A model generated the notes under the pieces. That model was not told the origin of the DNA and made no database searches. It was given only the letters and a program-made list of their open reading frames with translations. A program made the position numbers and the translations under genes. Below are positions 12,048 through 20,076 of a stretch of 64,000 nucleotides of DNA, in pieces; the stretch's first letter is position 1, and the number at the start of each line of letters is the position of its first letter. Source of the DNA: an uncultured Alphaproteobacteria bacterium (GTDB lineage: Bacteria > Pseudomonadota > Alphaproteobacteria > HIMB59 > GCA-002718135); NCBI GenBank assembly GCA_902597015.1, contig CACJWQ010000005.1:17017-81016 (forward strand), in the 5' to 3' direction.

Positions 12048-13405
12048 TTATTCTTAAATTTAATTGTTACCCAATTTTGCTCTTCATCTCTAATTATTTT
12101 TAGTAATAATGAGGATCTACCTGTTTTTTCCAAAGAATTTACTAATTCTTCAAATGAATTCATATTATTAATAATCTCTCTATTAACTTCTGTAATTATA
12201 TCTCCATTTTCCAAACTACTATCAACATCATCAATTGAAATTACTTTAACTCCACTGTCATGATCTTCAATAGTAATTCCTAAAGATTCTATTTTTAAAT
12301 TTCTTTCAATATTTGAAGTTGTTTTTCTTTCCGTAACTACCTCTCCAGGTAATTCTCCTAATATTACCTCAATACGAATTTTTTTATTTTTTCTCCAAAC
12401 TTCTAATATTGCAGTAGAGCCTACATCTGACTCTGCCACAACTCTTGGTAGATCAGGCATCTTTTTAATTTCTATATTATTAAATTTTAAAATTACATCG
12501 CCTGGCTCTAATCCTGCAGTTTTTGAGGGCCCATTAGGATTGACATTGGATATAAATGCGCCTTTTTGATCAGGCAATCCAAGACTTTCCGCAAAATCCT
12601 TAGTTACAGGTTGAATTTGTACACCTAACCAACCTCGCTTAGTTTTTCCAAAATCTTTTAATTGTTGTACTATTTTTTTTGCACTGTTCGCAGGTATTGC
12701 AAATCCTAAACCAATACTACCACCTGTTTGTGAAACAATTGCCGTATTAATTCCTATTACCTCTCCATCTAAATTAAATAATGGTCCACCTGAATTACCA
12801 CGATTAATAGATGCATCTGTTTGTAAAAATTTAACATATGGTCCGCTACCTAAATCTCTTGAGATTGCAGATATAATTCCTGCTGTTACAGTTCCTCCCA
12901 AACCAAGAGGGTTTCCAATTGCAATTGACCAATCTCCAACTCTCATCTTATCAGAATCACCCCAACCGACATATGTAAGTTTTTTGTTATTAGGATCAAT
13001 TTTCAATACAGCTATATCTGCTTTGGGATCTCTTCCAAGTAATTCAGCCGTAAATTCTGTTTCATCATTTAGAATTACAGTTATTTCATCAGCTCCTTCA
13101 ATAACATGATTATTTGTTACAACTATACCATCTTCGCTTATTATAAAACCTGACCCAAGTCCTGTCATTGGTCGTTGTGATCGCCTTTGATCACGATCAA
13201 AATATTCTTTAAAAAAATCATCAAAGGGAGATCCCTCTGGAAATTGTGGTATTTGATTTTGGTTATTATTTTCAACAATAGTAGTTGATGCAATACTAAC
13301 TACTGCAGGAGATAATTGTTCTACTAAATCAGCAAAGCTCTCAGGTACACCAAGTAATGGTTTCGAAAATAAAATAGATATTAAGAATAAAAATTTAATT
13401 CTCAT
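12044..13405 (-). CDS. degP: Periplasmic serine protease Do/DegP-HtrA type
   Basis: About 453 residues counted from the ATG at 13405, which gives a clean signal peptide (roughly 1-20); an ATG at 13417 would add four residues. The trypsin-like domain has the triad H100 (TNNHVIEG), D130 (DPKADIAVL) and S205 (RGNSGGP). Two PDZ domains follow, the second short. The protein degrades or refolds misfolded envelope proteins. It begins 1 nt after the DUF2065 gene in the hflK-hflC-DUF2065-degP block and overlaps miaA by 4 nt. DegQ or DegS-like roles cannot be separated by sequence alone, but two PDZ domains argue against DegS. Confidence 0.93.
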   Translation of the reverse strand: MRIKFLFLISILFSKPLLGVPESFADLVEQLSPAVVSIASTTIVENNNQNQIPQFPEGSPFDDFFKEYFDRDQRRSQRPMTGLGSGFIISEDGIVVTNNHVIEGADEITVILNDETEFTAELLGRDPKADIAVLKIDPNNKKLTYVGWGDSDKMRVGDWSIAIGNPLGLGGTVTAGIISAISRDLGSGPYVKFLQTDASINRGNSGGPLFNLDGEVIGINTAIVSQTGGSIGLGFAIPANSAKKIVQQLKDFGKTKRGWLGVQIQPVTKDFAESLGLPDQKGAFISNVNPNGPSKTAGLEPGDVILKFNNIEIKKMPDLPRVVAESDVGSTAILEVWRKNKKIRIEVILGELPGEVVTERKTTSNIERNLKIESLGITIEDHDSGVKVISIDDVDSSLENGDIITEVNREIINNMNSFEELVNSLEKTGRSSLLLKIIRDEEQNWVTIKFKNN

Positions 13406-13406
13406 A

Positions 13407-13607
13407 TTAATTGTCATAGTATTTGAACGTGAAATAAATAAGGCACAGTCCTAGAAGAGCAAAAAATAAACTAATATTTTTTACAGTTTGTGGATTAATA
13501 AGAGAAATCATATCGAGATATTTTTTTAAATTGTTCGCTAAGAAAAAATAAAGAACACCTTCAATGATCAGCACTAGACCAATGCTTATTAGTAAAATTT
13601 CAAACAT
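13407..13607 (-). CDS. DUF2065 (YjeT-like) small membrane protein
   Basis: A 66-residue protein with two predicted membrane helices: an N-terminal one carrying the LVLIIEGVLYFFL pattern and a C-terminal one. This pattern and the position directly after hflC are typical of the DUF2065 family in Proteobacteria. Its ATG overlaps the hflC stop by one base and degP starts 1 nt after its stop. No biochemical function is known to me; the location suggests a role beside the HflKC complex in the inner membrane. Confidence 0.8.
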   Translation of the reverse strand: MFEILLISIGLVLIIEGVLYFFLANNLKKYLDMISLINPQTVKNISLFFALLGLCLIYFTFKYYDN

Positions 13608-14482
13608 TAATTTTGGATATCTATTTCACCAAAAAACTTTTCACAAACTTCCCCAGGAGCAATTACCATAGACATCTCTGTATCTCCAAAAGTATCTTTA
13701 CAAGCTTGCATTGTTCTTAAGAAATCAAAAAATTCCTCATCAAGACTATAAGCATCACCTAATATTCTATTTTTAGCAGCATCTCCTTCACCTCTTAGTA
13801 TTGATGAAGTTCTTTCGGCTTCGGCTAGAATTACTGTTTGTTGTCTATCCGCTGAAGCAACAATTTCTTTAGAAAGTTCTTCACCTTCTGCTCTTAATAA
13901 ATTTGCTTCTTTTTCACGTTCAGAACGCATTCTTTGATAAACGTTATTAGATACTTGTTCGGTTAAATCTGTTCTTCCAATTCTAATATCTACAATTTTA
14001 ACACCAAAAGAATTTTCATTAACCTTAATTTGTTTTTCAATTTCATTCATAATATTAATACGTTCGTCACTGAGAAGAGAGGTCAGAGAATATTGAGCTA
14101 TTACACCCCTAACCGCTGCATTTATTATCCTTCCAAATCTATCCGAAAAAGTAGTCTCATTTCTAACTGTCTGATAAAACTTTAGAGGATCAACAATGTT
14201 GTATCTAGCAAATGAATCAACAATAATTCTTTTTTGATCTGAAAGTATCATTTCTTCAGGCTGTGGATCGAGATTAAGTAATCTAGAATCTAAAAAAACG
14301 GCATCTTGAATAAATGGAATTTTAAATTGAAGGCCAGGTTTTGTAACAACTTTTCTTGGGTCACCAAATTGAAGCACTAAAGCTTGCTTAGTTTCATTTA
14401 CAATAAAAAAAGCTCCCGTAAAAGTTAGGAATAGAATAAATAAAACTAAAACTATAAGTAAATTTCTTGCACTAAATCTCAT
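13607..14482 (-). CDS. hflC: HflC, FtsH protease modulator (SPFH family)
   Basis: The start is ATG 14482, 1 nt after the hflK stop, with AGGAAAT upstream; an in-frame start at 14512 would add ten residues with no family support. The product of about 291 residues has one N-terminal membrane helix followed by an SPFH/band-7 domain (QALVLQFGDPRKV) and a coiled coil rich in Glu/Arg/Ala. HflC and HflK form a large periplasmic cage around FtsH and restrain its degradation of membrane proteins. The gene is translationally chained to hflK and to the DUF2065 gene. Confidence 0.95.
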   Translation of the reverse strand: MRFSARNLLIVLVLFILFLTFTGAFFIVNETKQALVLQFGDPRKVVTKPGLQFKIPFIQDAVFLDSRLLNLDPQPEEMILSDQKRIIVDSFARYNIVDPLKFYQTVRNETTFSDRFGRIINAAVRGVIAQYSLTSLLSDERINIMNEIEKQIKVNENSFGVKIVDIRIGRTDLTEQVSNNVYQRMRSEREKEANLLRAEGEELSKEIVASADRQQTVILAEAERTSSILRGEGDAAKNRILGDAYSLDEEFFDFLRTMQACKDTFGDTEMSMVIAPGEVCEKFFGEIDIQN

Positions 14483-14483
14483 C

Positions 14484-15590
14484 TTAATTATTTCCTGACT
14501 TTTTAAGTTCATTCAATGGAAGGTAAGGAACTACACCTTGTCCATTGCCAGTATCATCTAAAATTATTTTGTTCTTACCTTCTAAAACTTCTCTTAAAGT
14601 TTCTAAATATATTCTTCTTTTAGTTACTTCTTTCGCATCTTTATAACTGTTGTAAACATCTATAAAGTTTTGCGCTACACCTTCTGCTTGTTTAACCACC
14701 TGCTCTTTATAAGCTGTAGCAGCTTCAACGAGTTTTGCTGCTTCACCACGAGCATTAGGTACAATTCTATTTAAATAAGTGTTTGCTTCGTTAACTAATC
14801 TTTCTTTATCTTGTCTTGCTCTTTGGACTTCATCAAAAGCATCAATTACTTGGTCTGGCGGATCAACACTTTGCAGTTGAACTGATTGAATTAAAACACC
14901 ACTTTCATAGGAATCTAAAACTAGTTGTAACTCATTTCTTACAACTTGTTCAACCTCTTGACGACCTTCTGTAAGTAAGAATTGAAGATCTCTTTGACCA
15001 ACAACTTCACGAACGACACTTTCAGACATATCTTTTACAGTAAGCTCTGGATTTCTAAGTTTAAATAAAAAGTTTCCAGCATCTTTTATTTTAAATAGAA
15101 CTGTAAATGCTACGTCTGCTATATTTTGATCACCTGTAAGCATTAAACTTTCTTCAATTACTTTTCGCTCTGCATTTGAATTTGAGGCAAAACCAAGATC
15201 ACTTGCACTTCTAAAGCCAACATTAATCTTTCTAATCACTTCAACTTTTGGTGTAACAGTCTGTCCGATTGGAGTGGGAAAAAAGTAATGTAATCCTGGC
15301 TCAGTTGTTTGACCATTCCATCTTCCAAATAAAAGTTCTACACCTTGTTCATCAGGCTCAACTCTGTAAAAACCAGTAGCTAGCCATAGTAAAACAGCTA
15401 CTATTATAAATATTGAAAGGTTACGTCTGCCACCAAATTTAAAATTGCCAAATCTATCTTTTGCTTTTCTAATGGAATCTTCAAAATCTCTTCTATTTGG
15501 ACCGTCTCCAGACCCGCCTGAACCCCAAGGGTTGTTATTTCCACCTGATCCCCAAGGATTATTATCGTTGTTATTTTTGTTCCAGTTCAT
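14484..15590 (-). CDS. hflK: HflK, FtsH protease modulator (SPFH family)
   Basis: A 368-residue protein. A Gly/Asn-rich cytoplasmic lead includes the tandem NPWGSGG units at about residues 11-17 and 20-26. A membrane helix near 58-72 is followed by the SPFH domain (EPDEQGVELLFGRW) and a C-terminal coiled coil. It pairs with HflC to control FtsH. It is the first gene of the hflKC block and diverges from mrp across an 86-nt gap. A TATAAT-like -10 box on the minus strand at 15628-15633 could serve it, but I see no good -35. Confidence 0.95.
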   Translation of the reverse strand: MNWNKNNNDNNPWGSGGNNNPWGSGGSGDGPNRRDFEDSIRKAKDRFGNFKFGGRRNLSIFIIVAVLLWLATGFYRVEPDEQGVELLFGRWNGQTTEPGLHYFFPTPIGQTVTPKVEVIRKINVGFRSASDLGFASNSNAERKVIEESLMLTGDQNIADVAFTVLFKIKDAGNFLFKLRNPELTVKDMSESVVREVVGQRDLQFLLTEGRQEVEQVVRNELQLVLDSYESGVLIQSVQLQSVDPPDQVIDAFDEVQRARQDKERLVNEANTYLNRIVPNARGEAAKLVEAATAYKEQVVKQAEGVAQNFIDVYNSYKDAKEVTKRRIYLETLREVLEGKNKIILDDTGNGQGVVPYLPLNELKKSGNN

Positions 15591-15676
15591 ATATTATTGA
15601 TAATATTGGCTCTATCTACTAACACTAATTATATTATTTAATAACTAATATTTGAGTAAATCTGGAAAAATCAAGT

Positions 15677-16720
15677 ATGTCTGATGAAATTTTATCTTTA
15701 ATTTATACATTTTCTAAGAAATTTAGTGATCCTGAAACAAATCTTAGTTTTGATCCTAAAAATCAAAATATTTCAGCAGTTGTAAAAGGGGGCAATGTAA
15801 ACATTTCCTTGCTTGTAAAAGGTCAAAAAGAAGATCAATATCTGAATATTGCAAGATTGCTTAAAAATAATGTTGAGCAAATTTCTGGAATACTTTCTGT
15901 AAATGTAATTATAAACTCAGATGTAGAAAGTACTAAAACAAATAATAATGATAATAAAAGATTTAAAATTGATGCAAAAAATATTGTAGCAATTGCTAGT
16001 GGTAAGGGTGGAGTTGGCAAATCAACATTTTCGGTAAATCTTGCCACAGCATTAAGCTCATTAGATCTTAAGATCGGTTTACTTGATGCAGATATTTATG
16101 GTCCTAGTATTCCTAGAATGATGGGTATTTCAAAAAAACCTATAATGAATGAAAACAAAAAACTTGTACCTTTAGAAAATTATGGAATTAAATTGATGTC
16201 TATTGGTTTTATTCTTGACTCTGAGGCTCCAACAATTTGGAGAGGACCAATGGTCATGAAAGCTTTAGAGCAAATGTTTAATGGAGTTGAATGGGGTGAA
16301 TTAGATTACCTTATAATAGATCTGCCACCAGGCACTGGAGATGCTCAGCTTACTTTGGCCCAAAGTTCAAAACTTTCTGGATCAATTGTAATTTCAACAC
16401 CTCAAGATGTAGCTCTTACTGATGCTAGAAAAGGAATAAATATGTTTAAAAAAGTAAATGTTGATATTCTTGGTATTGTTGAAAATATGAGTTATTTCAT
16501 ATGTGATAACTGTAATCAAAAACATTATATATTTTCAAAAGATGGTGTGAAAAAAGAAGCTCAAGAATTTAAAATACCTTTTTTAGGAGAAATTCCTATT
16601 GATACAAATTTAAGAATTCAATCAGACAATGGAATACCTGCTTTAATAGATAATCCAGATGGTGAAATTGCAAAAAAATTTATATCAATTGCTAAAAACT
16701 TAAAAAAATCTCTAGATTAA
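15677..16720 (+). CDS. mrp: Mrp/ApbC iron-sulfur cluster carrier ATPase
   Basis: A 347-residue protein with an N-terminal DUF59/MIP18-like domain (1-85), then a deviant-Walker ATPase with GKGGVGKS at 109-116 and the switch segment IDLPPGTGDAQLT. The CDNC motif near residue 275 is the CxxC used for a bridging Fe-S cluster in the dimer. It delivers Fe-S clusters to apoproteins in the cytoplasm. It is the only plus-strand gene in this part and ends in a 4-nt convergent overlap with thyA. Confidence 0.94.
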   Translation: MSDEILSLIYTFSKKFSDPETNLSFDPKNQNISAVVKGGNVNISLLVKGQKEDQYLNIARLLKNNVEQISGILSVNVIINSDVESTKTNNNDNKRFKIDAKNIVAIASGKGGVGKSTFSVNLATALSSLDLKIGLLDADIYGPSIPRMMGISKKPIMNENKKLVPLENYGIKLMSIGFILDSEAPTIWRGPMVMKALEQMFNGVEWGELDYLIIDLPPGTGDAQLTLAQSSKLSGSIVISTPQDVALTDARKGINMFKKVNVDILGIVENMSYFICDNCNQKHYIFSKDGVKKEAQEFKIPFLGEIPIDTNLRIQSDNGIPALIDNPDGEIAKKFISIAKNLKKSLD

Positions 16721-17547
16721 ACATTCATCAGAGCATCAATTTTTTCATGATGCTGATAGTTTATTAATTTAAAATCATTTACGTTGTATTTAAAAAAATC
16801 TTTTGTTTCGAATTGAAGTTCAGGTAATTTTTTAGGCACTCTGTCTAATTGGATTTTTACCTGCTCAAAATGTTCTCTATAGATGTGAAAATCTCCTAAA
16901 GAATGAATAAAAGTTCCAACTTCTAATTTACACTCTCTAGCTAACATATGAGTTAAAAGACTATAACTAGCTATATTAAATGGAACTCCCAAAAACATGT
17001 CACATGACCTTTGATATAATTGGCAGCTTAATTTATTATTAGAAATAAAAAATTGTGAAAATGCATGACATGCTGGCAATGACATATTTTTAATCTCCGG
17101 AGGGTTCCAAGCTGAAATTATATGACGCCTTCCATTTGGATCTTCTTTTAATCCTTTAATTAGATTTAAGACTTGATCTTCTCCATTAAAATTTCTCCAT
17201 TGAACTCCATAAATTTTACCGACATCTCCTTCAAACCGGGCATGTGTTTTCCAGTAATCAGCTTGAGCATTTTGTGTCCAAATAGTTTTTTTATCTTTTA
17301 AATTTTCTCTTGAATCATTGTATAAAATTTCAGCAAGTCTTCTCTCATCATCTGAACCTTCGATGAACCACAATAACTCTGAAACTACAGATTTCCATGC
17401 TAGTTTTTTAGTCGTTATTGCAGGAAAACCTTTTGATAGATCATAATGCATTTGATAACCAAATGATTTTCTAACACCTCCCGCTCTACTTTCAACATCA
17501 GAGCCATTATTATAACAATATCTCAAAGCATCTAGGTATTGTTTCAT
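16717..17547 (-). CDS. thyA: Thymidylate synthase ThyA
   Basis: The start is ATG 17547, forming ATGA with the folA stop; this gives the family start MKQYLDALRY and 276 residues. (A TTG at 17556 is in frame but adds nothing familiar.) The catalytic cysteine is C160 in LPACHAFSQFF, and RSCDMFLGVPFNIASY is the dUMP/folate motif. It makes dTMP from dUMP with methylene-tetrahydrofolate, leaving dihydrofolate for FolA. The order folA then thyA is the reverse of the common thyA-folA arrangement. Confidence 0.97.
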   Translation of the reverse strand: MKQYLDALRYCYNNGSDVESRAGGVRKSFGYQMHYDLSKGFPAITTKKLAWKSVVSELLWFIEGSDDERRLAEILYNDSRENLKDKKTIWTQNAQADYWKTHARFEGDVGKIYGVQWRNFNGEDQVLNLIKGLKEDPNGRRHIISAWNPPEIKNMSLPACHAFSQFFISNNKLSCQLYQRSCDMFLGVPFNIASYSLLTHMLARECKLEVGTFIHSLGDFHIYREHFEQVKIQLDRVPKKLPELQFETKDFFKYNVNDFKLINYQHHEKIDALMNV

Positions 17548-18032
17548 CTTTCCCAAATCTCAAAATGGCAAGTTGAGTCACCATTTATTTTTTTAATCAT
17601 TTTCATATTATTTTCTATAGAAGTAATATCTATAAATTTTTCACAATTGTAATTACCGTAGATTCTAGTGAGATAAAATTGTTCTATGGATTTAAAAGTT
17701 AAATTTATTATTTCTGAACCTCCAATTATAAAAATATCCTTTTCTATATGTTTTAATTGAAGATTTTGAATTTGATCATTTATATTTCCACTCAAGTAAT
17801 AATCTGCTCCTTCAATTAATTCTTTATCTTTGCTTGTAATTAGAACATTTATTCTTGATTTTAGAGGTGTAGGCATAAAAGGATCTTCCCAAGTCTTCCT
17901 TCCCATTACTACAACATTATTTATAGTATTTTCTTTAAACCATTTTAGATCAATTGAATTTTTTGGCCAGGGCATACTTTGGCCCTTACTTATTCCCCCT
18001 ATTTCATCTACTGCCATTATTGCTTTGATCAT
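17544..18032 (-). CDS. folA: Dihydrofolate reductase
   Basis: A 162-residue type I DHFR. MAVDEIGGISKGQSMPWPKNSIDL at the N-terminus contains the substrate loop (normally IGxxxxMPW), MGRKTWEDP the NADPH-binding turn and FIIGGSEII the second nucleotide motif. It regenerates tetrahydrofolate after thymidylate synthesis. Its stop is shared with the thyA start as ATGA, so the two enzymes of the dTMP cycle are coupled. It begins about 100 nt from ssrA, on the opposite strand. Confidence 0.95.
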   Translation of the reverse strand: MIKAIMAVDEIGGISKGQSMPWPKNSIDLKWFKENTINNVVVMGRKTWEDPFMPTPLKSRINVLITSKDKELIEGADYYLSGNINDQIQNLQLKHIEKDIFIIGGSEIINLTFKSIEQFYLTRIYGNYNCEKFIDITSIENNMKMIKKINGDSTCHFEIWER

Positions 18033-18099
18033 ATTTTTTTATTTTATGTCTTAATTAGTAACAATTTTTTTTTTTAATTGCTAGGTTTCAAGACAAAAC

Positions 18100-18128
18100 T
18101 TTCAAGTATAATTAGTTTAAGGTATAAT
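18100..18128 (+). promoter_or_regulatory. Promoter of ssrA
   Basis: A perfect TATAAT at 18123-18128 is preceded 17 nt upstream by TTTCAA at 18100-18105, a weak -35 box. The spacing is ideal and it points into the tmRNA acceptor piece. Transcription would begin near 18134. The -10 is convincing; the -35 is a guess. Confidence 0.6.
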
Positions 18129-18132
18129 GAAA

Positions 18133-18385
18133 ATGTTGCTTTGCAACTAAGATAATAAATGCTTTGTGCAATAAGTTATTCGGACCCGGGGGCAGTACCC
18201 GGCGTCTCCACCAAATATGGGGACGAAATAGGTTTGACGGTAATTCAAAGACAAAGACTTTATCCGGTATTGTACCACCGTTATCGGGCTATTTTATAAA
18301 CGCTAACGATAATAGATTAGCACTTGCTGCCTAGATTCTAGGTGAGCGCGGTCAGGGGCACCGAGCAACAGAACGCCCCACTACA
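18133..18385 (+). ncRNA. ssrA: Circularly permuted (two-piece) tmRNA
   Basis: The acceptor piece comes first: T arm with stem CCGGG, loop GGCAGTA and stem CCCGG (about 18186-18202), then CGTCTCC (18203-18209), A and CCA ending at 18213. After only five bases (18214-18218) the coding piece starts with GGGGACG (18219-18225), which pairs fully with CGTCTCC (one G-U) to close the acceptor stem. CTTTGT (18162-18167) can pair with ACAAAG (18251-18256) as the P2 helix between the pieces. The tag frame GCT...TAG at 18302-18334 encodes ANDNRLALAA. A GGGGC/GCCCC helix (18355-18359 with 18375-18379) lies near the 3' end. Function: trans-translation rescue of stalled ribosomes. Outer ends are approximate. 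Confidence 0.93.
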
Positions 18386-18470
18386 TTCTTAAATTGTATT
18401 TCTTTTATTTTGTTTTTTTTAAGTTGCTATAAACTTCTGATTAATATGTGTATAAATAAATTAAGGTTTT

Positions 18471-18827
18471 CTAATTTTCACCAAACCATTCCCAAATAAC
18501 TTCGGCAATAATATCACAACTTGTTCCGCCTGATTCAATTACTAAAGCTGCACCTTCTGCACCATTTTCCCAAGCCAATTCCTGACTTTCGGTTAGATGA
18601 TCTAACTCTGACGAGTATTTTTGAAATCTAGGACTTTCTTGTAATCTTTCTGTTATTAGAGTGTAATATTGATTATCTATACAGCTTTCTTCATAAACAT
18701 ATATTTGAACCCATAATCCTCCTAGAGTCGCTATATCCTCATTAGAAACTTCTACATCATGAAAAGCTAGAGCAGGATTAACAAAAAATAAGAAAACTAA
18801 GATTTTTTTTATTAGTTTTGGAAACAT
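18471..18827 (-). CDS. Small secreted protein of unknown function
   Basis: A 118-residue protein I do not recognise. A signal peptide (LIKKILVFLFFVNPALA-F, cleavage near residue 21) is followed by a mature part of about 97 residues, acidic, with tryptophans and exactly two cysteines (in ESCIDN and TSCDII) that could form one disulfide in the periplasm. It ends WEWFGEN. It stands alone between ssrA and a 2OG oxygenase gene. Signal peptide and normal composition make it likely to be a real gene; no function is proposed. Confidence 0.6.
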   Translation of the reverse strand: MFPKLIKKILVFLFFVNPALAFHDVEVSNEDIATLGGLWVQIYVYEESCIDNQYYTLITERLQESPRFQKYSSELDHLTESQELAWENGAEGAALVIESGGTSCDIIAEVIWEWFGEN

Positions 18828-18911
18828 AATATTAGATATTATAAATTATAAATAATTTAAATAAATATTTAAAACCATATTACTAAATTAAATTTATTTA
18901 TTATCTCTAAA

Positions 18912-19457
18912 TCAACTTTCTGAACTTTGAAAGGTGTATGGTTTTTTTGGCCAAGCATTTACTATTATCGCCCTTCTTCTTCCACTATTTATAGGACTTA
19001 CTCTGTGAGGATAAGATGGATTAAACATGATTAGTCTATTTTCTATTGGTTTTAATCTTTCAATTTTACTAGAATCAACATTATTTCGATCAGGGCTGTT
19101 AGCAATTTCTAAATATCCTCCATCTAGTTCTTCTGAAATTGCATAGTATACCAAGCCCATAGATGGCATAACTATCTCTTTTTTTTCCTGCATTAATTTT
19201 TCATCCTTATCAACATGCCAATTTAATCCGTCACCAGTTTGATGAACGTTACTCCAATACTCAAATCCGGCAATTTTATTTTCAACATTTGTAAATTGTT
19301 TCCAAACAATTTTTATAAAGTTTTCACAAATATTTCTAGGTTCAATTTTCCACCACCCATCCCACCAATTTAATTGGGCCATACTAGACCAAAATTTTTC
19401 GTTTTTTAATTCATCTAAGAGTATTTTATCTTTAATAAAATTATCTACTACAATCAT
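18912..19457 (-). CDS. 2-oxoglutarate/Fe(II)-dependent oxygenase, prolyl-4-hydroxylase-like
   Basis: A 181-residue single-domain protein with the jelly-roll iron motif: HVDKDE (HxD) near residue 78, and a distal histidine in PSYPHRVSPINSG followed by arginines in RRRAIIVNAW, where one would bind 2-oxoglutarate. This arrangement fits P4H-like or 2OG-FeII_Oxy proteins that hydroxylate a peptide or small molecule. It stands alone, about 85 nt from the neighbouring small gene, so context gives no substrate. Confidence 0.75.
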   Translation of the reverse strand: MIVVDNFIKDKILLDELKNEKFWSSMAQLNWWDGWWKIEPRNICENFIKIVWKQFTNVENKIAGFEYWSNVHQTGDGLNWHVDKDEKLMQEKKEIVMPSMGLVYYAISEELDGGYLEIANSPDRNNVDSSKIERLKPIENRLIMFNPSYPHRVSPINSGRRRAIIVNAWPKKPYTFQSSES

Positions 19458-19692
19458 ATATTAAGTTTAGTAACATATTTTTGATATAAATTCTGCAATT
19501 TCATGAGTGATAATGTTATATTTTTTTTTAAAAAATTTATATTTTAATAATCATATGTTATAAACTTCTTTAATAATAAGTAAAAAAACAAATTATATGT
19601 TTATAACTTTTTTTTAAACTCAAAAGTTGTAAAATTAGAAAAAGTTAATGTACTGAGCAAAAAAACATCGTAATTAGTAAGGTAGGGAAATA

Positions 19693-20058
19693 ATGAAAAA
19701 ATTCGAAGACTTAATGAATGTTAAAAATGAAATTAAAAATATTTCTGCATCTGAAGCAAAAGAAAAAATAGATGATCCAAATGTTCAATTTATTGATGTG
19801 AGGGATAAAGAAAGTTATTCTAAAGGAACTATAGGAAATGCAATTCATTTAGATAGAGCGTTTCTTGAATTTTATCTAGCAGAAGGTAGTCCCCTAGAGA
19901 ATAAATTTTTCAAAGAAAACCCAGATAAAGATTATGTTGTATTTTGTGGCGTGGGTGGACAAGGAACTCTATCCACTAAAACAATGCAAGATATGGGTAT
20001 TAAAAATGTTAAGAATATTACCGGTGGAATGGCTGAATGGGAAAAATTAAAAAAATAA
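19693..20058 (+). CDS. Single-domain rhodanese-like sulfurtransferase
   Basis: A 121-residue rhodanese domain: FIDVRDKESYSKGTIGNAIHL at about 33-53 (longest family block, split here by eye) and the active-site loop C85-GVGGQGT. The last part AWPEK-like segment is MAEWEKL. Such proteins move sulfane sulfur in the cytoplasm. The ATG is preceded by GGTAGGGA. It is transcribed alone on the plus strand, toward the b561 gene, with a 235-nt AT-rich region upstream in which I see no clear promoter. Confidence 0.85.
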   Translation: MKKFEDLMNVKNEIKNISASEAKEKIDDPNVQFIDVRDKESYSKGTIGNAIHLDRAFLEFYLAEGSPLENKFFKENPDKDYVVFCGVGGQGTLSTKTMQDMGIKNVKNITGGMAEWEKLKK

Positions 20059-20076
20059 TTTTATTAAATTAAAAAT

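Noticed and set aside
15536-15575. Tandem near-identical repeat at the start of hflK
   Set aside because: It encodes two NPWGSGG units; Gly/Asn-rich HflK N-termini with such repeats are normal, so it is not a mobile or regulatory repeat.
18041-18100. T-rich stretch upstream of ssrA as a terminator
   Set aside because: The T run at about 18064-18075 has no adjoining GC-rich stem.
19458-19692. 235-nt AT-rich gap that could hide a small RNA or gene
   Set aside because: I see only poly-A/T runs and the rhodanese ribosome-binding site; no stem, promoter or credible frame.
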